A stretch of DNA of 34,113 nucleotides from Flavobacterium sp. (lineage in GTDB: Bacteria > Bacteroidota > Bacteroidia > Flavobacteriales > Flavobacteriaceae), in the NCBI RefSeq assembly GCF_030146175.1, contig NZ_JASLCE010000091.1, forward strand, positions 1-34,113. Reading direction: 5' to 3'. This document shows positions 25,168 to 32,833 of this stretch, piece by piece. The position numbers and the translations under genes were made by a program. Every line of letters starts with the position of its first letter. Position 1 is the first letter of the stretch. A model generated the notes under the pieces. It had not been told where the DNA came from. It made no database searches and saw only the letters and a program-made list of their open reading frames with translations.

Positions 25168-27063
25168 ATGGAAAATCCAACAAAAACAAACTTGCAACAA
25201 TTATCATTATGGCAATCTGTTGTTACAGAACATTTCGAAAAAGAATCCGCTTTACTGAAATCTTCTAAAGGCAAACCGCTTCCGATTCAAGAAGCGTTAA
25301 GGCTCCATATTGCGAAAGCTGAAAACCTACAAGGTGAACATCCTGAGTTTCGGTCTGAAACAAACGATAGTACTGTTGAAGAATTATCCCAGATTTCGGA
25401 ATTAACCTTCGAGATTGCTATAGCCAGAATCCTCGAAGCCCACGAACATGAGCAACAATTATTAGCCGAGTATCGCAAATTTAGCGATCGTGATCCCGGA
25501 TTTTTAACGTGTGTGACTACCTATTTGGAATATTACACAAAATATAAGGGCAAATTAAAATACAACTCCTGGAAAGTTGAGGGCAAAAAAGATCTCAATT
25601 TCGGACGTATAAAGCACAAACTCAAAAACGATGCAAAAATCGCCATTATCGGCGATTGGGGTACCGGTATGGAAGATGCGGAATATTTACTCGAAACCCT
25701 GGTTAGACATAACAAACCAGATCTGATTATTCATTTGGGAGACATTTACTATTCGGGCACGAATGACGAATGCATTGCGAATTTCGAGAACGTTATAAAA
25801 AGAGTGTTTACCCGAACACTCGGAAACAACAAAAGGATTCCTGTCCTTTCCATCCCCGGGAATCATGATTACTATGCCTTTGGATATGATTATTACAAGA
25901 TGATCGCCCGACTTAACAGTTATAATCCTGAGCTTATTCAGCACGCCAGTTACTTCTGTATTGAAACCGAAAATAAAAAATGGCAATTTATCGGAGCCGA
26001 CAGCGGTTATGACGATGCTAATCCAATAAATCAGATCGACACCTTCTATGCCGGCCCGAATCTTCATAAAGATGAAGCAGAATGGCATATTGATAAAATC
26101 AAAAATTTTAGTGGTCAGTCCATTCTTTTCACACACCATCAGTTATTTAGCCATAATTCCAAAATAAACGGTTCCGCATCCGTCCATTCGGCGTATCCCA
26201 ATCTAAACAAATACCTTCTCGATATCTTTCAACCCTATTTCAACAACAAGATTGCAGCCTGGTTTTGGGGTCACGAACACAATCAGGTTATCTATCAGGA
26301 TTCTCTTTTTGGTCTCAATAAAGGTCGCTTAATAGGAGCAAGTGCATTTGAGGAACTGCATTCGGAAGACCCATATAAGATTAAATATAAGGATACTCCT
26401 TATGATGACCGCTATAAACTAGCTGAAAAAAATGGATACTTCAATCATGGCTATGCTATTATCGATTTAGGGAATGAGGAAGGAAACAAACCGATGATTA
26501 ATTACTATCAATATCCATCATGGGGAAAAAACACACCCAATCCGATACCCACAAAGCCTATTCTTTTAAATCAGGAGCCACTTAGTCCGGCGACACCACC
26601 AAATGCAAAAAAAATAGATTATGGCCAAAAACTCTATATAAGCCTGGAAAACGGATTAAACTATATTGGCGATAATGAAAAACACATTTTAACCTATTAC
26701 CCAAGAGTGACCTTACGTAAATCGGCCTTCAAATTCAACGGAGGAATAGGTACTGTAAAACATGGAGATAGTTTACAAATCGTTACCTGTGACCCTAAAA
26801 CCGGGAAATCAAATGTATTGAGTGCATCGAAATCCAAGAAAACCCTGTATTATGCCAGAGAGGGCTACAAAGAGCAGACATGGATCATACATAAAGTTGA
26901 CTACGACGGAAAAAATCCGGAAATCAACGAAAATGACCCCGTCTATTTCATCAACAGACACTTTAGAGGTCAGTTTTTATGCCCATATGTATACTCTTCA
27001 AACACTTATTTATCTACCGATGCAAGCTTTCCAAGTAAATGGTTTTTAAAATTAAAATCATAA
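25168..27063 (+). CDS. Cytosolic calcineurin-like metallophosphoesterase, multidomain
   Basis: The 631 residues lack a signal peptide. Residues 1-~150 form a helical domain of unknown type. A metallophosphoesterase domain (~156-420) has all metal-binding blocks in order: GDWGTG (Asp163), LGDIYYSG (Asp192), PGNHDYYAFG (Asn232, His233), FTHHQLFS (His323/His324) and WGHEHNQ (His369, His371). The first block is DxG rather than DxH, as in purple-acid-phosphatase-like enzymes. Residues ~475-631 (KLYISLENGLNYIGDN, VKHGDSLQIVTCD, QTWIIHKVDYDG, YLSTDASFPSKWFLKL) look like a beta-trefoil, which in other proteins binds sugars or lipids. The gene is divergent from the kinase operon. The substrate is unknown; phosphomonoester, cyclic nucleotide or polar lipid head group are all possible. 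Confidence 0.9.
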   Translation: MENPTKTNLQQLSLWQSVVTEHFEKESALLKSSKGKPLPIQEALRLHIAKAENLQGEHPEFRSETNDSTVEELSQISELTFEIAIARILEAHEHEQQLLAEYRKFSDRDPGFLTCVTTYLEYYTKYKGKLKYNSWKVEGKKDLNFGRIKHKLKNDAKIAIIGDWGTGMEDAEYLLETLVRHNKPDLIIHLGDIYYSGTNDECIANFENVIKRVFTRTLGNNKRIPVLSIPGNHDYYAFGYDYYKMIARLNSYNPELIQHASYFCIETENKKWQFIGADSGYDDANPINQIDTFYAGPNLHKDEAEWHIDKIKNFSGQSILFTHHQLFSHNSKINGSASVHSAYPNLNKYLLDIFQPYFNNKIAAWFWGHEHNQVIYQDSLFGLNKGRLIGASAFEELHSEDPYKIKYKDTPYDDRYKLAEKNGYFNHGYAIIDLGNEEGNKPMINYYQYPSWGKNTPNPIPTKPILLNQEPLSPATPPNAKKIDYGQKLYISLENGLNYIGDNEKHILTYYPRVTLRKSAFKFNGGIGTVKHGDSLQIVTCDPKTGKSNVLSASKSKKTLYYAREGYKEQTWIIHKVDYDGKNPEINENDPVYFINRHFRGQFLCPYVYSSNTYLSTDASFPSKWFLKLKS

Positions 27064-27079
27064 CTATTTTTAAATTATG

Positions 27080-27117
27080 AAACCGAATACAAATGAGTTA
27101 AATTCATTCGGTTTTTT
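27080..27117 (+). terminator. Terminator after the metallophosphoesterase gene
   Basis: 9-bp stem AAACCGAAT / ATTCGGTTT with a 17-nt loop, followed directly by further Ts. It lies 16 nt after the stop. Confidence 0.75.
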
Positions 27118-27331
27118 ATGGCTATGTTCCCGATCGCTGTAAATGCTCAGTTGATGTATATGTCTGATTTTGGCTTTATAGACAACAATGTTGCTATAGA
27201 AAATTAGTTCTGAACGGATTTGAAATTAATGGGTTAATACTCCTGAAATCCATTTTGATGCCAATTCGGCAAACCAGGCCAATATGCTTGTATCCTTTGC
27301 TAAAGGATTAAAAAAACAGGCGGTTAATTAG
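27118..27331 (+). pseudogene. Possible decayed small gene
   Basis: This part of the 380-nt spacer holds two short open stretches in different frames. 27118-27207 reads MAMFPIAVNAQLMYMSD to a TAG after 29 codons. 27230-27331 reads EIHFDANSANQANMLVSFAK and KQAVN before TAG, without its own start. The first looks like the end of a signal peptide; the second looks codon-like and is followed at once by a strong hairpin. Together they suggest a former secreted protein broken by frameshifts and deletion. I cannot name the family. Confidence 0.3.
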
Positions 27332-27373
27332 AATGCCAAAAGGTAACCAATTTGTTAACTACCTTTTGGTATT
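27332..27373 (+). terminator. Long hairpin after the decayed ORF
   Basis: 14-bp stem AATGCCAAAAGGTA / TACCTTTTGGTATT (one G-T pair) with a 14-nt loop, starting at the base after the remnant's TAG. No strong T-run follows, but the position is that of a gene's 3' hairpin. It could also act for the GNAT pair from the other side. Confidence 0.55.
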
Positions 27374-27443
27374 CTTTCATTTAAAATTCAAAAAGTGACT
27401 TTTTTTAGAATTAACCATTGTGCCTACAAAAATCCGGCTGGTA

Positions 27444-27965
27444 TTACTCCAAAACCTTTTTCATCATAATATCGGTTTGCTCGTCGTTACCCAATCTGAA
27501 AATATGTTTATCAAAAGCCACGAATCCGTTTTTGGTATAAAATCGAATGGCTCGGTAATTTTCTTCCCATACGGCTAACCAAACATATTTTTTGCGTTCT
27601 TTCTGAGCTATTTCCAACGCTTTTTCATATAGCAACTGGCCGACCTTTTGTCCGTGGTAGCTGCTTTTCACATAGATACGTTCGATTTCAAGAGCCGTAT
27701 CGTCCTGTAATTCGGTTTGTGCATTTCCGGAATTCAACTTTAGATAACCCACCGCTGTGGTGCCATCCCAAGCCATAAAAAACTGCGAATCCGGATTGCT
27801 TAATTCGGCTGTTAACCTCGGAATATTAAAACTATTTTCGAGATACTGCGCCATGTTTTCTGCGGAATTATTTTCCGAAAACGTTTCAAAAAACGTCTCT
27901 TTTGCCAAGGCTTGCCATACTTCCATATCCTGAAGCGTAATTTCGCGAATCATTATCTTTTCCAT
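27444..27965 (-). CDS. GNAT family N-acetyltransferase
   Basis: The 173-residue single GNAT domain begins MIREITLQDMEVWQALAKE after a short lead; the ATG at residue 5 is an alternative start. The acetyl-CoA-binding motif A is IYVKSSYHGQKVGQLLYEKA (Q/RxxGxG/A-type loop GQKVGQ near 115), followed by the C-terminal block VWEENYRAIRFYTKNGF. The substrate cannot be predicted. It is the second gene of a two-gene acetyltransferase operon (18-nt gap), divergent from a MocR-type regulator. Confidence 0.93.
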   Translation of the reverse strand: MEKIMIREITLQDMEVWQALAKETFFETFSENNSAENMAQYLENSFNIPRLTAELSNPDSQFFMAWDGTTAVGYLKLNSGNAQTELQDDTALEIERIYVKSSYHGQKVGQLLYEKALEIAQKERKKYVWLAVWEENYRAIRFYTKNGFVAFDKHIFRLGNDEQTDIMMKKVLE

Positions 27966-27983
27966 ACTATTTGCTTTTTGTAT

Positions 27984-28433
27984 TTATAACGGTAGTGTAA
28001 ACCGTACTTTTTCTTTCCCAATTCCGCCAATACGCTTATAAAAACGGATGGCTTTTTCGTTAAAATCCGGAGTTTGCCATTGCATATTGATACAATTTTC
28101 GGTTTGCCCGATTTCGATCACTTTTTCCATTAAAGCATGTCCGATTCCAAAATTACGATACGCTTCTTCCAGATACAAACAATCCAGATAAATAAACTTT
28201 TGCGCTTCCCAAGTGGAAAAATCAAACGTATAGGTCGCATAACCGATCACTTCACCGGCAACTTCCGCTACAATACCGTATAGCTTTTTGTTGTCCGAAA
28301 AAAGAGCGGCATCCAGTTTTTCCTTTTTACCACGAGCCTCATACGTAGCCCGTTCGTAATCGGCGTGTTTCGCACATAAGACAATCAAAGTATCGAGATC
28401 GTCTGCTTTGCATTCCCGTATTTTATAATCCAT
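27984..28433 (-). CDS. GNAT family N-acetyltransferase
   Basis: The 149-residue GNAT domain begins MDYKIRECKADDLDTLIVL. Motif A is YLDCLYLEEAYRNFGIGHAL (RNFGIG acetyl-CoA loop) and the C-terminal block is FNEKAIRFYKRIGG. Its pattern resembles acetyltransferases acting on small amines or amino acids, but the substrate is not readable. It is the first gene of the pair; the 70-nt divergent spacer to the MocR gene contains a -7-like TAGTTTTG (complement of 28456-28463) but no -33 TTG, as often at activator-dependent promoters. Confidence 0.93.
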   Translation of the reverse strand: MDYKIRECKADDLDTLIVLCAKHADYERATYEARGKKEKLDAALFSDNKKLYGIVAEVAGEVIGYATYTFDFSTWEAQKFIYLDCLYLEEAYRNFGIGHALMEKVIEIGQTENCINMQWQTPDFNEKAIRFYKRIGGIGKEKVRFTLPL

Positions 28434-28503
28434 TGTAATTATTCTTTTGTTATGCCAAAACTAAATTATCATTGGCTTATCTTTATCATCCAATACTATT
28501 ATT

Positions 28504-29982
28504 ATGAATAGCCCAATATTGTATTCGTTATTCGAAAACCTGTCTCTTGATCATTCTATAGCACGTCCGGTATACCTACAACTGGCCGATATCCTGCTCG
28601 ATTTAATCAAAACCGGAAAACTCCGTTCGGGTCAGAAACTACCTTCCACAAGGGATCTTGCCGGACTATTACAGATTAATCGGATCACGGTTGGTAAGGC
28701 GTATGAAGAGCTGCAAATGCAAGGATGGCTGGAAAGTTTTGTCGGCCGGGGAACTTTTATTTCGACACATCTTGTAGACCATGAACCGGAAACACTAACC
28801 GGCAGTCGGCATAATCCGGCTATGAAAAAAGCGGGGTTTCGTATTCCTTTTCAAAACTACCCGGATAAGGCTACCGACATCTTTATTCCGGAGCTTCATC
28901 TGGACGATGGTTATCCCGATCCGAGTCTTGCTCCATTAAAAGAACTATACCGAGCCTATCGCAACCAGCTTACGCGTGGCGGGCTATACCATCGATTTGG
29001 GAGTTATAACGATCCGGCTGGTCCGCAGTATTACCGGGAAACCTTATCGGATTACCTCAACACGACACGCGGTTTAAAAACAACGGCTCAAAATATTCTT
29101 TCCGTTCGGGGAACCTTAATGGGGATCAATCTGGTTTGTACCGCTCTGATTCGCCCCGGTGATGTGGTGGTTTCCGGGATTCCGGGCTGGAAAAGAGCCG
29201 ATCATAATTTTCTTCATGCCGGAGCGCGGCATATCGGCATTCCGGTTGACGAACACGGTATTGTTATAGAGGCGCTAAAAGAAATATGTCGGATACAAAA
29301 TGTACGAATGGTTTATGTGACTCCGCATCATCATTACCCAACAACCGTCTCCCTACGTATTGACCGGCGTTTGGAGTTATTACGACTGGCCAATGAATAC
29401 GGCTTTATCATTTTTGAAGACGACTATGATTTTGATTTCCATTACAAACACCGTCCGTTATTACCTTTAGCCAGTGCCGATGAAAACGGAATGGTGATTT
29501 ATTGCGGCTCTTTTAGTAAAAGTTTTTCGCCGGCTTTCCGTATGGGCTATCTGGTAGGTCCGGAAAACGTGATCGAACATTTGGCGCAGGTTCGGATTTT
29601 ACTGGATCGGCAGGGTGATCATATGCTCGACAATGCGATGGCTACTATTTTACAGGACGGAACACTACAGCGCTATACGCGAAAGGCGATTGCCGTTTAT
29701 GAAGAACGACGGGATTTATTTTGTGATTTACTTACGGATCAATTATCCGATGCTGTAACGTTTTCCATTCCGGAAGGCGGCATGACGGTTTGGACAACTT
29801 TTGCCGATTCCATCAATCTGGAATCTTTGGCTCAAAAAGCACTACAAAAAAGTTTATTACTATCCGATGGAAAAACACATCAATATCCGGATTACAGTAC
29901 CAATTCGATCCGATTGGGTTTTGCTTCGGCATCGAAAGATGAATTGATCCGCAGTGTGGAGATCCTTAAAAAAATACTATAA
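28504..29982 (+). CDS. MocR/PdxR-type regulator (GntR HTH fused to aminotransferase fold)
   Basis: The 492 residues have a GntR winged helix at 20-90 (YLQLADILLDLIKTGKLRSG, KLPSTRDLAGLLQINRITVG, LESFVGRGTFIS). A fold-type I aminotransferase domain follows, with the PLP lysine Lys339 in YCGSFSKSFSPAFRMGYLVG, aspartates in FEDDYDFDF near 304-312, and TPHHHYPTT near 273-281. Members bind PLP and an amine as effector and usually control the divergent gene. Here the neighbours are two GNAT genes, not pdxS/pdxT, so the PdxR name is not supported. An inverted pair ATTGG / CCAAT (28471-28475, 28490-28494) in the short divergent spacer is a possible binding site. Confidence 0.92.
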   Translation: MNSPILYSLFENLSLDHSIARPVYLQLADILLDLIKTGKLRSGQKLPSTRDLAGLLQINRITVGKAYEELQMQGWLESFVGRGTFISTHLVDHEPETLTGSRHNPAMKKAGFRIPFQNYPDKATDIFIPELHLDDGYPDPSLAPLKELYRAYRNQLTRGGLYHRFGSYNDPAGPQYYRETLSDYLNTTRGLKTTAQNILSVRGTLMGINLVCTALIRPGDVVVSGIPGWKRADHNFLHAGARHIGIPVDEHGIVIEALKEICRIQNVRMVYVTPHHHYPTTVSLRIDRRLELLRLANEYGFIIFEDDYDFDFHYKHRPLLPLASADENGMVIYCGSFSKSFSPAFRMGYLVGPENVIEHLAQVRILLDRQGDHMLDNAMATILQDGTLQRYTRKAIAVYEERRDLFCDLLTDQLSDAVTFSIPEGGMTVWTTFADSINLESLAQKALQKSLLLSDGKTHQYPDYSTNSIRLGFASASKDELIRSVEILKKIL

Positions 29983-29986
29983 AAAC

Positions 29987-30016
29987 AAAAAACGACCTCG
30001 ATATGGGTCGTTTTTT
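29987..30016. terminator. Bidirectional terminator
   Basis: 11-bp perfect stem AAAAAACGACC / GGTCGTTTTTT with an 8-nt loop. The T-run and A-run are inside the arms, so it can serve the MocR gene (plus) and the convergent aspartic protease gene (minus). Confidence 0.85.
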
Positions 30017-30026
30017 GTAATCAAAA

Positions 30027-31181
30027 TCAGGATGCTTTCTCAATATAGGGAACCTCATACAAATGATTCGGTTGTAAATAAACTACGTTTTCCTGAAAGT
30101 CAAAAAACGTATTAAATCGTTTTAAAACATCACTTCCCAAAATATGAACATTGGCACCGCGTACCGGTTTGTTGGTCGTTAAAATCTGAGCGGGTACATT
30201 TTTCAGTTCGTTTCTGCCCAGTTTCAGACTTTCCAGATTGGAAGTTACCACCGGGATCTTATTTTTCATGATACCAAGAAGCGTATCCGTACGAATTACC
30301 GCCATTTCCGCGACCGGGAATTTTGCCTTGTTTAAAAGATCATTATCAAGGACAACCGTTTTCTGATATCCGGTATCAAACATAAACCAGTCTTTTACGG
30401 TCGTCTTTCCTTGCGTTATCTCGCCTTCGATATAAAATACCTGGTTAAAATATTTCATTTTAAACTTGTCAATCGCTTTGTTCTGTTTTACGGCTTTTGG
30501 CAGTTTTGAATGCACTACCATGATATTTTTATCGTAATTGAGCTCAACAATATAACCGTCAAAATTATCCCAACCTAAAAGACCATCGACACCATGACCT
30601 GCCAATTGGATATCGTAAACCTTCGATTTGTAGGTTCTGCTTCCTACTTGAATATCATGCAGTGTATTATACAGATCCAGTTTACTTTTTACCTTGTTTT
30701 TTAAGGCCTCTTCAATCAGTACCAATTCTGTCGCACCCGAATCGAAATTCAGGTTTAACGTATCTACTTGGTTTAACACCACTTTAATCGAATTGGTGTT
30801 GTGTTTATTGATCGCAAACGGAATCGTATCGTGAACTTCCGGTTTTACGCGGCTAAAATTTTTCAATTCGGGACTTTGAATCCGCGTATAACAGGAATCC
30901 TTTCCATTGAGCAAAACAATAAAATCTTTTTGTTGTCCGGGTTTTAGTTTAAAACTAGTGGAATCGATATCCGTTTTAAATTTTATCACAACCGGTTTTA
31001 TCAACTTATTGGTTGTAAAGGCATCGATTTTAATCTGCGGACTTAAATTCCATTTCTTTAGCGGTTGTCCGACTTCCTGAATTGTTGCTGTTTTGGTATT
31101 CGCTTTGATAACCGGTAATCGGTTTTGCGAAAAGCCATAAGCCGAAAACAGCAGAAGAAGCGTAAGATAGTAGTGTTTCAT
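30027..31181 (-). CDS. Secreted retropepsin-like aspartic protease
   Basis: The 384 residues have a signal peptide (MKHYYLTLLLLFSAYGFSQ). A ~110-residue N-terminal region is followed by two lobes of a clan AA protease, each with a catalytic triad: LNFDSGATELV (Asp147) and FMFDTGYQKTV (Asp269). Hydrophobic-Gly motifs follow in each lobe (GVDGLLGWDNFDGYIVEL near 197-214; HILGSDVLKRFNTFFDF near the C-terminus). Both active-site aspartates are intact, so a single chain can form a pepsin-like active site. The location is periplasmic or extracellular; there is no T9SS CTD. A -7-like TATATTTG (complement of 31219-31226) lies 38 nt before the start without a clear -33. Confidence 0.88.
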   Translation of the reverse strand: MKHYYLTLLLLFSAYGFSQNRLPVIKANTKTATIQEVGQPLKKWNLSPQIKIDAFTTNKLIKPVVIKFKTDIDSTSFKLKPGQQKDFIVLLNGKDSCYTRIQSPELKNFSRVKPEVHDTIPFAINKHNTNSIKVVLNQVDTLNLNFDSGATELVLIEEALKNKVKSKLDLYNTLHDIQVGSRTYKSKVYDIQLAGHGVDGLLGWDNFDGYIVELNYDKNIMVVHSKLPKAVKQNKAIDKFKMKYFNQVFYIEGEITQGKTTVKDWFMFDTGYQKTVVLDNDLLNKAKFPVAEMAVIRTDTLLGIMKNKIPVVTSNLESLKLGRNELKNVPAQILTTNKPVRGANVHILGSDVLKRFNTFFDFQENVVYLQPNHLYEVPYIEKAS

Positions 31182-31365
31182 TTGATTTTAACTGCGTTTA
31201 ATGATTGATGATTTCGCACAAATATAGAACAAGTCACACGTTAGAGAAATATTTAAACACTGTTTTAACATCAATAGGTATCCGTTTTTTTAATACCGGA
31301 TAATAAAGACGTGAAAAATAAAAGTACGAAAAAACGATTCCTTTTCACTTTGAAAAAGCTGCTAA

Positions 31366-31575
31366 TTAGCAATTAAAATTTTAAAAAATGATGCGAAAAG
31401 TAAAGTCACCATTTCTGAAATTCTATACGAAGTCGGTTTTAATTCCAAATTTTCTTTTAATCTCGCTTTTAAAAACATACCGGTCACACTCCGACCGACA
31501 ATCGTAAACAACTATAAAACAACACCTTGTAATTACTCGTACTTATATTATAAACTATTCGTACTTATTTTTTAA
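31366..31575 (+). pseudogene. AraC-family regulator remnant (C-terminal HTH)
   Basis: This is the only gene-like content of the ~490-nt spacer 31182-31670. In the frame of 31366, without a start codon, the reading is LAIKILKNDAKSKVT then SEILYEVGFNSKFSFNLAF (31414-31470). That is the second helix-turn-helix of AraC/XylS proteins, usually SEIAYEVGFNSKSSFNxAFK. The expected ending KxTGxTPxxYR is replaced by KNIPVTLRPTIV, and upstream frames contain stops. No N-terminal part remains, so I call it a decayed fragment. Confidence 0.6.
31537..31568 (+). promoter_or_regulatory. Direct repeat pair upstream of serine hydrolase
   Basis: TCGTACTTAT occurs at 31537-31546 and 31559-31568, period 22 (10-bp units, 12-nt spacer). 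This is the architecture of binding sites for LytTR-type or other tandem-binding regulators. It lies ~100 nt before the start codon of the next gene. Confidence 0.35.
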
Positions 31576-31670
31576 AACAAATGCGTTCGACTATACGTAT
31601 TCGGTCGCACAGCCGTGATTTCTCCGACATCTTTGTACCGAAATATTTTTTTAACCTAAAACACGGTACA

Positions 31671-32729
31671 ATGAGAACTTCATTACAATTAGTAACAGCA
31701 CTAGTATTGATCTGCAACATTTCTTTTGGACAAGACATCACCAAAAAGATTGATTCGCTACTACAGGATAATTATCAGAAAAACCCAGGTGTCGGTATTA
31801 GTTTCGGTCTGATCAAAGACAATAAAGAATATTATACCTCCTATGGCAATCTGAATACTGAAAGTCAGGACAAAATCAATAAAAACTCCGTATTTGAAAT
31901 TGCTTCGATTACAAAAATTCTAACGTCAAATTTAATTACACAAGCTGTTATCGAACATAAAATAAAGTTGGATGATTACATCGACAGTCACCTACCAAAA
32001 GAATACAAACTGCATAAAAACATTAGCAACAAAATAACGATTTCGGATCTTGCTTCACATCAATCCGGATTACCCGATATCGATTTTAAAACGCTAATCG
32101 AACGCAATCCGCAACAACCGATGAGCAACGTCAACGAACAGACACTAACCACCTTGATCAATAATTGTACAACGTTAACCGATTATGGAAAGTATCGTTA
32201 TTCTACCATTGGTTATACTTTACTTGGGCAGATACTGGAAAAGGTATATGGCAAAAGTTATGATGCGATTATCCGAACCAAAATAATAACCCCATTAAAA
32301 ATGACCAATACACTGACAAAAGATTTTAATGTAAAAAACCGTACCACCAGTCATAATCCTGATGGTGGCATTCAGGAATTTATGGAATGGAATATCACAG
32401 CATCAGCCGGTTTGGTAAAATCGAATGCTTCTGATATGGTTTCTTATTTAAAAGCCGTATTAAACAGTGAGACAGCAATCGGGAAAGCGGCACTACTTAC
32501 CGAAAAAATAACCTATAAAGATCAGAATCGGGAAATGGGATTGGGCACCAATATTATAACCGATGAAAAAAATACGATCTATTTAAAATCCGGAGATTCG
32601 ATGGGACAGTCGTCAATTATATTTTATAACAGAGCTCAAAACTGGGGCGCGATATTACTTCTGGATCAACGGAATTCTAAAATGCGACAAAATCTGTTTA
32701 ACATCATTTCTCAAACGATTCAAAAATAA
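31671..32729 (+). CDS. Serine hydrolase, beta-lactamase family, variant active site
   Basis: I start at ATG 31671 (MRTSLQLVTALVLICNISFGQ, signal peptide); the longer frame adds 30 basic residues before it. The 352 residues have the Pfam Beta-lactamase fold: SITK (Ser79, Lys82), the ISDLASHQSGLPD segment near 124, then KYRYSTIGYTLLGQILE where the normal Tyr-x-Asn is YST (Thr179). A KSG near the C-terminus (YLKSGDSMGQSS) replaces HTG. The nucleophile Ser/Lys are intact. The missing Asn suggests a changed substrate range, such as an esterase or weak DD-peptidase, rather than loss of activity. It has no lipobox, unlike the homologue at 14327-15556. It follows an AraC remnant that may once have regulated it. 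Confidence 0.9.
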   Translation: MRTSLQLVTALVLICNISFGQDITKKIDSLLQDNYQKNPGVGISFGLIKDNKEYYTSYGNLNTESQDKINKNSVFEIASITKILTSNLITQAVIEHKIKLDDYIDSHLPKEYKLHKNISNKITISDLASHQSGLPDIDFKTLIERNPQQPMSNVNEQTLTTLINNCTTLTDYGKYRYSTIGYTLLGQILEKVYGKSYDAIIRTKIITPLKMTNTLTKDFNVKNRTTSHNPDGGIQEFMEWNITASAGLVKSNASDMVSYLKAVLNSETAIGKAALLTEKITYKDQNREMGLGTNIITDEKNTIYLKSGDSMGQSSIIFYNRAQNWGAILLLDQRNSKMRQNLFNIISQTIQK

Positions 32730-32753
32730 AATTGGCCGAATCTATAAAAACAA

Positions 32754-32785
32754 AAAACTCCAAAACCGTTTGATTTTGGAGTTTT
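32754..32785. terminator. Bidirectional terminator
   Basis: Perfect 12-bp stem AAAACTCCAAAA / TTTTGGAGTTTT with an 8-nt loop between the convergent serine hydrolase and RES genes. It shares the core ACTCCAAA with the tRNA terminator at 34007-34040. Confidence 0.87.
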
Positions 32786-32833
32786 ATATTTTGTAACTCA
32801 ACTGCGACTATCCACTTTTTTGAAGCAGTAGTT

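Noticed and set aside
25687..26139. 150-codon open frame opposite the metallophosphoesterase
   Set aside because: Covers the metal-binding blocks of the real gene on the other strand, and its own translation has no recognisable fold.
28504..29982. Naming the MocR-type gene pdxR
   Set aside because: No pdxS/pdxT neighbours; the divergent genes are acetyltransferases, so vitamin B6 regulation is not supported.
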